Below, in pieces: positions 47,427 through 54,003 of a DNA stretch of 64,000 bases. Positions within the stretch are counted from its first letter, which is position 1. Each line of letters starts with the position of its first letter. The stretch covers positions 1 to 64,000 of the forward strand of contig NZ_MSCW01000011.1 of the NCBI RefSeq assembly GCF_001981305.1, in the 5' to 3' direction. A program made the translations under genes and the position numbers. The notes beneath the pieces were generated by a model. That model had not been told where the DNA came from. It worked only from the letters and a program-made list of their open reading frames with translations, and did no database searches. This DNA is from Marinobacter lutaoensis. Lineage in GTDB: Bacteria > Pseudomonadota > Gammaproteobacteria > Pseudomonadales > Oleiphilaceae.

Positions 47427-47753
47427 AGCCTTGCAGTAGTATGTACTACCACCACAAAAAAACACTATTTTCGGCAAAACAAAAGCTTAAAAAAACGGCT
47501 GGCCACAGTCCGCCACAGAAAAACGCGGTGTCGTTGACACATCGTTGACACCACTCAAAGACGGGGTTTTATGAAGACTCGGGTTTCTTCAACAAGGGGC
47601 TGTGGTTGCAGTTCTGTATGCTTCCAGACAGATTCCGAAAAGTGACACGTGTTTTGGTTGCTAAGTACGTGGGAGTTTCGCAGAATTTCTTGAACCTTTT
47701 TGGTCATATGGCCTTTCTCGTGGTTCATGAGGAGTGTTTACAGGGAGTAAGCT
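47427..47753. other. Left-end non-coding region of the prophage
   Basis: About 330 AT-rich bases without a convincing gene. It holds the direct repeat TCGTTGACAC at 47531-47540 and 47542-47551 (candidate integrase arm sites), and two CCACAG words at about 47506 and 47517 that recur upstream of the replication gene. The ribosome site GGGAGT of the next gene closes the region. Confidence 0.5.
47531..47551 (+). repeat. Tandem TCGTTGACAC direct repeat, candidate integrase/excisionase arm site
   Basis: Two identical 10-mers separated by one base, about 105 bases inside attL. Related words, CGTTGACG (56221) and GGTTGACAC (56232), lie 40-60 bases inside attR. Symmetrical placement near both ends of the element suggests recombinase arm-type binding sites. 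Confidence 0.45.
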
Positions 47754-48149
47754 ATGTCGTGGTTTAGAATTTTTTCTGCGGTTCTTGTCGCCAATATCGT
47801 TTCATGGGTGATTGTTTCCATTATTGGATGGCTTGTCTTTTTTGTTTTTTTCGATGCGTTAGATGATGAGCTTGCGCGCAGAATGTCCTCAATTCCGGAA
47901 ATTGAGTTTCCAGAAATCGTGGCGCCGCCACCTCTGTCTCCTCAGGATATCAAAGCTCAAAAAGAGCGAGAGCGGCTGCGGAAGGAACAGTTGGCTCGTG
48001 AAGCTCGACAAGCCCAGTTGCGTAGAGAAAATGAGGCTAATGCGAGGCGCATTAATCGTCAGACTTGTGATTTTTGGCGTCAGCAGTATCGTGAAGATCC
48101 TAGCAGTCAGAATGAGGCATATATGAACTCTGCCTGTTCGCGTCTTTAG
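47754..48149 (+). CDS. Prophage left-end cargo gene: membrane-anchored coiled-coil protein, function unknown
   Basis: 131 residues. A long N-terminal membrane segment (about 8-36, IFSAVLVANIVSWVIVSIIG then FFVFF) leads into a Pro-rich linker (PEIVAPPPLSP) and a highly charged helix (KERERLRKEQLAREARQAQLRRE). The last 35 residues contain two cysteines (QTCDFW, SACSRL). It is AT-rich against neighbours, has GGGAGT before the ATG and its own terminator. Its position between attL and the repressor is typical for accessory (moron) genes such as exclusion or anti-phage factors. No family recognised. Confidence 0.7.
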   Translation: MSWFRIFSAVLVANIVSWVIVSIIGWLVFFVFFDALDDELARRMSSIPEIEFPEIVAPPPLSPQDIKAQKERERLRKEQLAREARQAQLRRENEANARRINRQTCDFWRQQYREDPSSQNEAYMNSACSRL

Positions 48150-48246
48150 TTGGTATCTACTACAGGTCTTTCCCAACTCAAACCGCCTTTCGAATCACAT
48201 ATAGGTCGCTGGAGTGTCACTGATTTAAGCAAGGTTGCATGTACCT

Positions 48247-48273
48247 GGCCGGGGTTCCCGGCCATCCTTTTCC
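48247..48273 (+). terminator. Terminator of the left-end cargo gene
   Basis: GGCCGGG, GTT and CCCGGCC form a 7-bp GC stem followed by ATCCTTTTCC on the plus strand, about 100 bases past the stop. The T-run is interrupted. Confidence 0.65.
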
Positions 48274-48370
48274 GGGTGTGGCGTTATAATTTGTTGTTAT
48301 TCTGATCCTTTTTTGCTTTTTTGATTTCCTCGATACCATGCCTGGGTGATTCTTGATGCCAGGCAGAACC

Positions 48371-48637
48371 CTACCCGATTTTCAGGTTGTTTTCTTTGCG
48401 TGCTTTTTCCATCTGAGGGCTGATCTGACCAGCTTCCGGAATGGTTTGCCCTGTCATGATCCAATATGAGAACTGAGGGAATGCCTGGTTTAGTGCTTCC
48501 AGGTAGTCCTCGTTCACCTTCTGTTTTCTTCCTCTGATGTTTCCCCACTTGTACCGGTCGATCCCGGTCAACTCCTCCATCCGCTTAGAGGTCAGGTCGA
48601 GCACATCGAATATTTCTATTATTCGGTCTCTGATCAT
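48371..48637 (-). CDS. Prophage repressor-like DNA-binding protein
   Basis: 88 residues from the ATG at 48637 (a GTG at 48667 would give 98). Residues 1-60 look like a helix-turn-helix with a shortened recognition region (RMEELTGIDRYKWGNIRGRKQKVNEDYLEALNQAF, positions 16-50), followed by FSYWIMTG, a tail seen in phage Cro/C1-type proteins. It is the only leftward gene of the element and is divergent from the early operon, across a palindromic operator. It probably maintains the prophage state. Confidence 0.75.
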   Translation of the reverse strand: MIRDRIIEIFDVLDLTSKRMEELTGIDRYKWGNIRGRKQKVNEDYLEALNQAFPQFSYWIMTGQTIPEAGQISPQMEKARKENNLKIG

Positions 48638-48685
48638 AGTTAACTTAGAATAGTAAAATATACTCACTCTGCTATAGTAAGTAAA

Positions 48686-48720
48686 AAGTACTCAGTACTT
48701 AGTTTGGGTTACTGAGTGAA
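48686..48720. promoter_or_regulatory. Palindromic operator in divergent prophage control region
   Basis: AAGTACTCAGTACTT (48686-48700) is a perfect palindrome around a central C. A related half-site, TTACTGAGT, follows at 48709-48717, and ACTCACT lies to the left at 48662. The sites fill the 116-base gap between the leftward repressor and the rightward early genes. Confidence 0.6.
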
Positions 48721-48753
48721 TATGTGTAAATCAGTGTATCAGAGTGCAGAACA

Positions 48754-48957
48754 GTGGACGAGCAAAAACACATCATCCTGATGGCGACACCGGTCATGAC
48801 GCAGGAGCGGTTTGCGCAGTTGACCGGGCTCACGGAAGGGCAGGTAAGGGGAATGATCGATAAGGGGCACCTTCCGTCAATGAAGATTGGCAAGCCTCGG
48901 CTGGTGAATGTGGCGGCGTTGTCCCAGGAAGCGTTGAACAAGGAGGACTGGCAATGA
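48754..48957 (+). CDS. Small helix-turn-helix regulator, excisionase-like
   Basis: 67 residues starting at GTG. MTQERFAQLTGLTEGQVRGMIDKGHLPSMKIGKPRLVN (positions 15-52) has the shape of a MerR/Xis-type winged helix: two helices, a turn and a basic wing (KIGKPRLVN). In Pf phages a protein of this type (excisionase and antirepressor) is the first rightward gene. First of five genes whose starts overlap the previous stops. Confidence 0.7.
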   Translation: MDEQKHIILMATPVMTQERFAQLTGLTEGQVRGMIDKGHLPSMKIGKPRLVNVAALSQEALNKEDWQ

Positions 48958-49232
48958 CCCCGGACATTCGCAACCAGAAGAAAACCAACATGCGCCTGCG
49001 TTTCAAGCAAGCCTGCGAAGCCTGGAGTACTGGCGATTACGAACTGGCGGCCTATCGTGTCAGCCAGGTTTCTGACATGGCCGCCTCGTATATGCGCACC
49101 GATTCTGATCTTTACTGGTACGGCATCCGTCTTGTCATCTCCTGGGGCGAATTCACTCTTCAGGACGACACCCGTGACTTTGACGCCTGGGCAGTAGGTC
49201 AGGCCTGCGCCGCACTGAGGGCCGCCGTATGA
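48954..49232 (+). CDS. Prophage early protein, function unknown (92 residues)
   Basis: The ATG overlaps the previous stop (ATGA). A basic N-terminus (RNQKKTNMRLRFK) is followed by a helical, aromatic-rich domain (YELAAYRVSQVSDMAASYM, YWYGIRLVISWGEF). No signal peptide, membrane span or known motif. Its GC content and codon use are like the host, unlike the left-end cargo gene. Probably cytoplasmic, perhaps in replication or regulation. Confidence 0.68.
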   Translation: MTPDIRNQKKTNMRLRFKQACEAWSTGDYELAAYRVSQVSDMAASYMRTDSDLYWYGIRLVISWGEFTLQDDTRDFDAWAVGQACAALRAAV

Positions 49233-49477
49233 TCCAGGTAACCTACGGCCAGCCAGGGCAGGGCATGACCCACAAGCCCATTCAGCCCGTCAGCGAGTTC
49301 CGGCAAACCAGGCAGGCCATCAACCTGCTGGACTACATCGACCGGTTCATTACCTATTTCGAGCGCGCCGAGGGCCACAAACCCCGTTCGGTACTGCTGC
49401 GCCCGGAACAACTCGCTGCCCTGGGCGTGCAACCGGGCACCTGTTACCGGGATGTGCCGCTGAAGGTGATGTCATGA
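49229..49477 (+). CDS. Prophage early protein, function unknown (82 residues)
   Basis: Coupled by ATGA to its neighbours on both sides. The centre is an amphipathic helix (TRQAINLLDYIDRFITYFERAEG), then LLRPEQLAALGV and a short basic C-terminus (YRDVPLKVM). No membrane segment. I know of no family; the position matches the small hypothetical genes between the regulator and ssDNA-binding protein of Pf-type phages. Confidence 0.65.
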   Translation: MIQVTYGQPGQGMTHKPIQPVSEFRQTRQAINLLDYIDRFITYFERAEGHKPRSVLLRPEQLAALGVQPGTCYRDVPLKVMS

Positions 49478-49794
49478 AATGTCATCACTTGGACGCGCGT
49501 TTAGATACCAGTTTTGCCTTCCAGGGCCCGCGCCCGTCCTCTGCACTCACCCCAGCCACCCTGGAAGGCCTTTTATCCAACCTCCTGCAGCGGCTGAGCC
49601 ACCTGCAGGAAGTGCGCACCGACTACCCGTGCGACTACATGGCCCGCTGCAAAGCCGGCTTCACCGATGCCCTGATCCAGGAACTGGAAGCCAGCGGCTA
49701 TCACAGCCCGGCGTTTGATCGCCTCATTCAACTGAGGGACGCCTGGGACTGCGGCCAACTGGACTTGCCTAATGTTACGGAGACTCAACCATGA
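49474..49794 (+). CDS. Prophage early protein, function unknown (106 residues)
   Basis: The ATG overlaps the preceding stop and its stop overlaps the next start. Two helical stretches (LEGLLSNLLQRLSHLQEV and GFTDALIQELEASGYHSPAFDRLIQLRDAW) suggest a small alpha-helical, perhaps dimeric, protein. Histidine and cysteine appear at MKCHHLD and YPCDYMARC, but in no recognised zinc pattern. Not recognised. Confidence 0.65.
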   Translation: MKCHHLDARLDTSFAFQGPRPSSALTPATLEGLLSNLLQRLSHLQEVRTDYPCDYMARCKAGFTDALIQELEASGYHSPAFDRLIQLRDAWDCGQLDLPNVTETQP

Positions 49795-50057
49795 CTTACA
49801 TACCTCCCAGAAAAGACCAGGTAGAAGACAAAGAGCGCCGTTTCTATGTGTGCGCTCCGTCCTCCATTTACCTGCAATTGCAGCAGGAAGCTATCCAGCG
49901 CGGCACCGACCTTTGGACCCTTGGAGGTTCCGTCCTGCGTGCCTGGCTGGAGGCCGGCTGTCCGACCTTTGGCCATCAGTCCAAACACCCTGAAAAGCCT
50001 TCGAGTCCGCCCCCGTCATCGTCACCACTCGCGCACGAGAAGGGGGCCGGACAGTGA
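49791..50057 (+). CDS. Prophage early protein, function unknown (88 residues)
   Basis: Last gene of the overlapping early set. Residues 10-60 contain RRFYVCAPSSIYLQLQQEAIQRGTDLWTLGGSVL, a beta-then-two-helix pattern that recalls ribbon-helix-helix-like or plasmid regulators. The last 30 residues are a disordered Pro/Ser tail (KPSSPPPSSSPLA). The reading frame ends at the hairpin-rich intergenic region. The regulator suggestion is weak. Confidence 0.62.
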   Translation: MTYIPPRKDQVEDKERRFYVCAPSSIYLQLQQEAIQRGTDLWTLGGSVLRAWLEAGCPTFGHQSKHPEKPSSPPPSSSPLAHEKGAGQ

Positions 50058-50368
50058 GCGCAGCAAGGCTGGCGCGCAGCGCCAGGGCCGTAGGCCCCCT
50101 GGCCTTGCGGCGGTCACTGGCTGGGCCACAGTGCGCGAAAGGAGTGGTGAGGATGTCGGGGGCGGACGTCCGCCCTTTGATTCGGAGCCATGAGCAAAGG
50201 AAGCAAGCGGAGCGCGCAGGGAACGGAGTGACCGTAGGCGACAGGGACCGTTACCCGTAAGGGCCGCGACCTTAGTCGCGGCTCGCGAAGCGAGTAGGGC
50301 CCGGCCCGGAGGGGTCGCACAGTTTCAAAGAAACAGCAACACCAACCAAAACCTAGAGGACAAACATC
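50058..50368. other. Hairpin-rich intergenic region of the prophage, candidate origin or packaging region
   Basis: 311 bases without a convincing gene; the one frame across it is Arg-rich and follows the hairpins. It holds CTGGCGC-GCA-GCGCCAG (50069-50085), the 16-bp palindrome at 50160-50175, GCCGCGAC-CTTA-GTCGCGGC (50263-50282) and CTCGC-GAA-GCGAG (50282-50294). None has a T-run, so they are not simple terminators. Filamentous phages keep their origins and packaging hairpin in such a region. Confidence 0.6.
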
Positions 50369-50665
50369 ATGGAAAACTACCTGAACCTGATGATTATTGG
50401 TGCCACCCGTTACGACATTGACGGGAACAAAGGGGGCTCATTGTGGGCCTATGCCCCGGCTGAAGCTGATGATGATAACCGCGTGGGTAACGAAGTGATG
50501 AAAATTGCCTGTGACTACAAGCACATCGACCAGCTGCGCAACCACGCGGACCGTCTGCCTGCCATGTTCACCGTGAAAGCTCAGATGAAAGCCGGAGCGG
50601 GCGGAAAGATCACTTTCAAGGCCCTGGAGCTGAAGCCCCAGGAACCCATTAAGAAATCTGCTTAA
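50369..50665 (+). CDS. Probable phage single-stranded-DNA-binding protein (gene V type)
   Basis: 98 residues. Beta-rich, starting MENYLNLMIIGATRYDIDG with a central LWAYAPAEADDDN loop and KITFKALELKPQE at the end. Size and place (just before the coat genes, after the intergenic region) match the gene V/ssDNA-binding proteins that coat phage DNA before export. The identification rests on size, position and beta pattern, not on a decisive motif. AGAGGA precedes the ATG. Confidence 0.65.
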   Translation: MENYLNLMIIGATRYDIDGNKGGSLWAYAPAEADDDNRVGNEVMKIACDYKHIDQLRNHADRLPAMFTVKAQMKAGAGGKITFKALELKPQEPIKKSA

Positions 50666-50685
50666 CGGGAACAGGAGATTGACCC

Positions 50686-50895
50686 GTGAGCAAAGTAATC
50701 CTGTGTGACGGCGACTGGACACTCACAGCCTCTGGCTGGGACTGCACCGGCGCCATCACTCAGGTGGTGTACACGGTACCTGTCGAGTACACCGCGGCGA
50801 TGATCACGGAGGCCATTTTCCATGGTTTCACTGTGACATTGCCTTTAATGGTGGTCGCATGGGGCGGCCGCCAAATTCTGAAAATGCTGAGGTAA
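50686..50895 (+). CDS. Small phage membrane protein, minor coat candidate
   Basis: 69 residues from GTG with CAGGAG upstream. The N-terminal 40 residues are polar with two cysteines (LCDGDW, GWDCTG); a C-terminal membrane helix (ITEAIFHGFTVTLPLMVVAW) ends in a basic RQILKMLR. The basic tail is the sort that contacts DNA in filamentous coat proteins. It has no signal peptide, like pVII/pIX. Located directly before the major coat gene. Confidence 0.68.
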   Translation: MSKVILCDGDWTLTASGWDCTGAITQVVYTVPVEYTAAMITEAIFHGFTVTLPLMVVAWGGRQILKMLR

Positions 50896-50899
50896 TGCC

Positions 50900-51100
50900 A
50901 TGAAAAAGCAACTGATTGCGCTTTGTGCGTTTGCGTTCACTGTCGTTTGTGGTCCTGCTGCTGCTGCGGATTGGTCTACTGTTACTGGCGCCCTGGATTT
51001 TTCCGGTGAAATTACCGGTGTGATGGCCGTCGTCGGTGTCCTGGCTGGCTTTTATGTTGTTCGGAAAGGCGCTCGGCTTCTGCTGAGTATGATCAAGTAA
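50900..51100 (+). CDS. Major coat protein (pVIII type)
   Basis: 66 residues. A signal peptide (KKQLIALCAFAFTVVCG, cleavage after Ala23) leaves a mature 43-residue helix: an acidic start (DWSTVTGALDFSGE), a hydrophobic core (ITGVMAVVGVLAGFYVV) and a basic end (RKGARLLLSMIK). This three-part design is that of filamentous phage major coat proteins. About a few thousand copies would form the virion tube after insertion into the inner membrane. Confidence 0.9.
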   Translation: MKKQLIALCAFAFTVVCGPAAAADWSTVTGALDFSGEITGVMAVVGVLAGFYVVRKGARLLLSMIK

Positions 51101-51111
51101 GGGGGTGGCCG

Positions 51112-51192
51112 GTGGCAGAGCTCTGGGATTGGACATTCTTCATGATGGGGGTCGCGCTGTGCGTTTACCTTTTCAAAGATGTGGATTCTTAA
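51112..51192 (+). CDS. Tiny 26-residue hydrophobic protein, minor coat candidate
   Basis: GTG start with AAGGGGG seven bases upstream, then 26 codons and TAA. The product is MAELWDWTFFMMGVALCVYLFK plus four residues (shown by position 1-22 and 23-26): a single membrane helix with an acidic start and end. It lies between the major coat and adsorption genes and overlaps the latter by 34 bases. Filamentous phages carry 30-residue minor tip proteins in this neighbourhood. Its short length makes it easy to miss. Confidence 0.68.
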   Translation: MAELWDWTFFMMGVALCVYLFKDVDS

Positions 51193-52460
51193 TCCTGGGG
51201 CTCTGCCTTTTTGTTTATTCCCTTCCTGCATCGGCGTATTGGACCTATACGCATGTTGGATGTCTTTACGAGCGTTGGGACTGGGAAGGCTGTAAGGCAC
51301 TTTCTGAGGAGTGGGTTCAGGCTCAGGAAGAGGAGGGTTATGCTGCTTATGCTGTGATGTCGAGGCATTCTTCTGAATGCTCCGCTTATGTGTATTGTGG
51401 TCGTTGGAGTGGCTATCGCTGGGATGGGGATGGCGATGCTTTGAAGGATTGTACTTCCGGGTTGATTAGTTGTAATGCCTTGGTTGTCACTCCGTGTAAT
51501 CCTCCCAAGTTTGTTGATCCCGATACTGGGGAGTGTCGTTCTCCACAAGAGCCGGAAGAATGCTATGAGAACGGCCAGATTTATGATGCGGAATATGGCC
51601 GTTGTGTTCTTGATTGTCCAAATGGGCAATTGAATGGAGTTTGCCTTGAGGATATCGGCGACAATGCCGAGGAATGCAATTCGGATTCCGCTGACTATAA
51701 AGGTTATATCGGTAATGGCGCAACGAGGTACAACCTTTGTACTTCAAATATGGAATGTGAGGGTGGTTCGTTTGGCTTATTGAACGGTACCCCGGCTTGT
51801 ATCCCCGATGAATACGGCCCGCCAACGTGTCCCTCTGATGGTGTTGTGGTCATTGATGAATATGGCTTTGTTTGCGAATCCGTCAGTGACGCCCCTGAGG
51901 AAACTGAAATCTCGGAAGAACCTAATACCGATACTGACGGTGATGGTGAGCCCGATGAATACCGCCGGGAGAATGACCCAACTAGTGTTGACAAGGGCTT
52001 GGATAAAGTTCGTGATGGCATTTCTGACACCAACGATTTGCTCGACGGTTCTAATCAGCGTTTAGATAAGGTTGTTAATGCTCTTGACGCTGTGAATGAT
52101 AACTTGGCCGACGGGCTGGGTACTGCTAATCAAACTCTCGGCGATATCAATGACAAATTGGATGGTCCGGAGGGTGGCTATAACACCGATGGCTTGGGTA
52201 ATGCGCCTACTTTCGAGGAAAGCGCTGAACGGTTGAAAACGATTATTTCCACTAATCCTACCATCCAGGCGGTGACCACAATTCCGAGTATCGCCAGTAA
52301 CAATACGTGTCCGGTTTGGACTATACCGGCCACAGATTATTGGTCTGCGATGACGATGGACAGTCACTGCCAGATACTTAATGACCACCGTGGCTTGCTG
52401 TCCAATATATTCACCGCTGTTTGGACCCTGGCTGCCGTCTTTGTCTTTTTGAGGGCTTAA
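51159..52460 (+). CDS. Phage adsorption protein (pIII type) with calcium-binding-like motif
   Basis: 433 residues from GTG 51159 (GGGGG seven bases upstream), which places a signal peptide exactly at the start (FLILGLCLFVYSLPASA, cleavage before YWTY). The mature N-terminal 235 residues hold about 18 of 20 cysteines, probably disulfide-linked receptor domains. Then come DTDGDGEPDE (258-267), an EF-hand/thrombospondin-3-like calcium loop, a helical Asp/Asn-rich heptad-like stretch (LDKVRDGISDTNDLLDG, LDKVVNALDAV) and a C-terminal membrane anchor (414-432). This is the layout of pIII: receptor-binding tip, linker and anchor. The receptor is unknown. Confidence 0.85.
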   Translation: MRLPFQRCGFLILGLCLFVYSLPASAYWTYTHVGCLYERWDWEGCKALSEEWVQAQEEEGYAAYAVMSRHSSECSAYVYCGRWSGYRWDGDGDALKDCTSGLISCNALVVTPCNPPKFVDPDTGECRSPQEPEECYENGQIYDAEYGRCVLDCPNGQLNGVCLEDIGDNAEECNSDSADYKGYIGNGATRYNLCTSNMECEGGSFGLLNGTPACIPDEYGPPTCPSDGVVVIDEYGFVCESVSDAPEETEISEEPNTDTDGDGEPDEYRRENDPTSVDKGLDKVRDGISDTNDLLDGSNQRLDKVVNALDAVNDNLADGLGTANQTLGDINDKLDGPEGGYNTDGLGNAPTFEESAERLKTIISTNPTIQAVTTIPSIASNNTCPVWTIPATDYWSAMTMDSHCQILNDHRGLLSNIFTAVWTLAAVFVFLRA

Positions 52461-52461
52461 C

Positions 52462-52725
52462 ATGATCCAGAAACTGATTGATGCGCTGATTGATATTGTC
52501 CTGTGGGTACCTCGCCAGCTCTTTGGCCTTCTTGTCGATGCTGTTGAGCTGATGCTCATTTGGATACCGGAAATTCACATTGTAGATGTCCAAGGCATTT
52601 TTAATGGGCTGGGTGGTCAGCTGCTGTATTTTCTCACTGTCATGGAGTTTGATTACGGCATGACGGCTATGATGACCGCCCTGATCGCTCGCTTTATTCT
52701 CCGTCGAATTCCGTTTATCGGGTAA
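52462..52725 (+). CDS. pVI-like minor coat protein (DUF2523 type)
   Basis: 87 residues with two or three hydrophobic helices (ALIDIVLWVPRQLFGLLVDAVELMLIWI, positions 8-35; MTAMMTALIARFILRRIPFIG at the end). The C-terminal Arg-rich end RFILRRIPFIG is typical of the family. It starts one base after the pIII stop. In filamentous phages pVI joins pIII at the end of the virion, and this order (pIII, pVI, Zot) is standard. Confidence 0.82.
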   Translation: MIQKLIDALIDIVLWVPRQLFGLLVDAVELMLIWIPEIHIVDVQGIFNGLGGQLLYFLTVMEFDYGMTAMMTALIARFILRRIPFIG

Positions 52726-52730
52726 TTGCG

Positions 52731-53885
52731 GTGTCCATTGTCGCGTATTCGGGTCTTCCGGGATCAGGAAAAAGCTATGGCGTTGTCGAGAACGTAGTCA
52801 TTCCCGCCCTGGAAGCCGGCCGGCACATTATCACCAACATTCCCCTGAAGCTTGGACGACTGAGCGACGATTATCCCCAGGGGAAGGTCACGATGTTCGA
52901 TAACAAAGAGGCTGAAGACGACCCGACATTTTTCGACTTGGAACGCCACCCGGCTGGTGTTATCTGGATCATCGATGAAGCATGGCGTTTCTGGAAAAGC
53001 GGCATGAAAGCCGTGAATATCCCTCAGAATCAGAAGGAATTTTTCACCGAACATCGTCATTGTGTCGGTGAGGATGGCCGTACTAATGAGATCGTCCTGG
53101 TGACCCAGGACCTGGCTCAGCTCTGCGCCTTCGTCCGGGGCCTGGTAGAAGAAACGTACCGGGCCGTTAAACTCACTGCGATTGGTCAGAAAAACAAATA
53201 TCGGGTTGATGTCTTCATGGGGGCTGCCACCGGTCAGAAGCCGGGAAAACCGATGCGTCAACTCTACGGCACCTATAAACCTGAGATTTATCAGTATTAC
53301 AGAAGTCACACCCGCAACCGGACTGACTTTGCTGCCGGGATGGAAGAAAAGGTTGATGATCGAGCCAACGTTCTGAAGCATCCCCTGATCAAGTTCGGTA
53401 TTCCTGTGTCGATTCTGATCATGGTCGTCGGAGCATGGAGAGTCATCGCTTACTTCAGCCCGGAAGAACACGTTCACGAAACAACGCCAGCCAGCGAACA
53501 AACAACATCACGCAACAACCAGCAATTCGTCACCGTGACCCAAAGCGTCGTAACTGCACGAGAAACTCGAGCCGTTAGAGCCACTCTTGAGGGTAGGGCC
53601 TCGTATCAGCAGAAGTTTGAGATTGAGCCCGGTTGGCTTCCGCTTTCTGACCGCTGGCGCATTGTCGGTGAAGTTAACGGCGTGTATTGGATTTGGGGTG
53701 AAACTGGTACCCGGAAAATTCATTCTCGTAATTGTGCTCGTTTCCTGAAAACGGGAGAACCGTTCTGTGTCATTGAAGGGAAGCTGGTGACTTACTACAG
53801 CTTTAGGGAACCGGAGCGCGACGTTGATAGCTCTAGTAGGCGCAGTTATTTGGAATTGGACTCTGACGAAGGCGACGGCGCGTGA
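52731..53885 (+). CDS. zot: Zot/pI family phage assembly ATPase
   Basis: 384 residues. Walker A GLPGSGKSYG (8-17) and Walker B VIWIIDE (77-83) in the cytoplasmic domain, a membrane helix (about 221-241), and a periplasmic C-terminal domain with two cysteines (RNCARFL, EPFCVI). It drives extrusion of the virion through the envelope. Despite the name zonula occludens toxin, nothing here indicates a role on eukaryotic cells. It starts at GTG. The stop codon lies inside the left arm of a large inverted repeat. Confidence 0.93.
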   Translation: MSIVAYSGLPGSGKSYGVVENVVIPALEAGRHIITNIPLKLGRLSDDYPQGKVTMFDNKEAEDDPTFFDLERHPAGVIWIIDEAWRFWKSGMKAVNIPQNQKEFFTEHRHCVGEDGRTNEIVLVTQDLAQLCAFVRGLVEETYRAVKLTAIGQKNKYRVDVFMGAATGQKPGKPMRQLYGTYKPEIYQYYRSHTRNRTDFAAGMEEKVDDRANVLKHPLIKFGIPVSILIMVVGAWRVIAYFSPEEHVHETTPASEQTTSRNNQQFVTVTQSVVTARETRAVRATLEGRASYQQKFEIEPGWLPLSDRWRIVGEVNGVYWIWGETGTRKIHSRNCARFLKTGEPFCVIEGKLVTYYSFREPERDVDSSSRRSYLELDSDEGDGA

Positions 53886-53924
53886 ATGCGAGCGGAGCGA
53901 CCATCACGCGCCGTCGCCTTCGTC
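53865..53924. repeat. Perfect 21-bp inverted repeat spanning the zot stop codon
   Basis: The 21 bases at 53865-53885 are exactly complementary to 53904-53924, with an 18-base spacer. The first arm encodes the last seven zot codons and stop. There is no T-run after it. Two further hairpins follow: GAGACGT/ACGTCTC (53927-53949, 9-base loop) and CGACG-AA-CGTCG (53958-53969). The cluster separates zot from the replication gene. Confidence 0.9.
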
Positions 53925-54003
53925 GGGAGACGTCCCTGTAACACGTCTCATAGAAAACGACGAACGTCGATTTTCCACCACAGACAACCACAGAAGGCCA
54001 CAT

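Noticed and set aside
50054..50260. 68-codon frame across the phage intergenic region
   Set aside because: Arg/Ala-rich product reading through stacked hairpins, overlapping the previous stop; no plausible fold. Better explained as structured non-coding DNA.
52731..53885. Zot as a virulence toxin
   Set aside because: The family name comes from a cholera study; the motifs and context here are those of a phage assembly ATPase.
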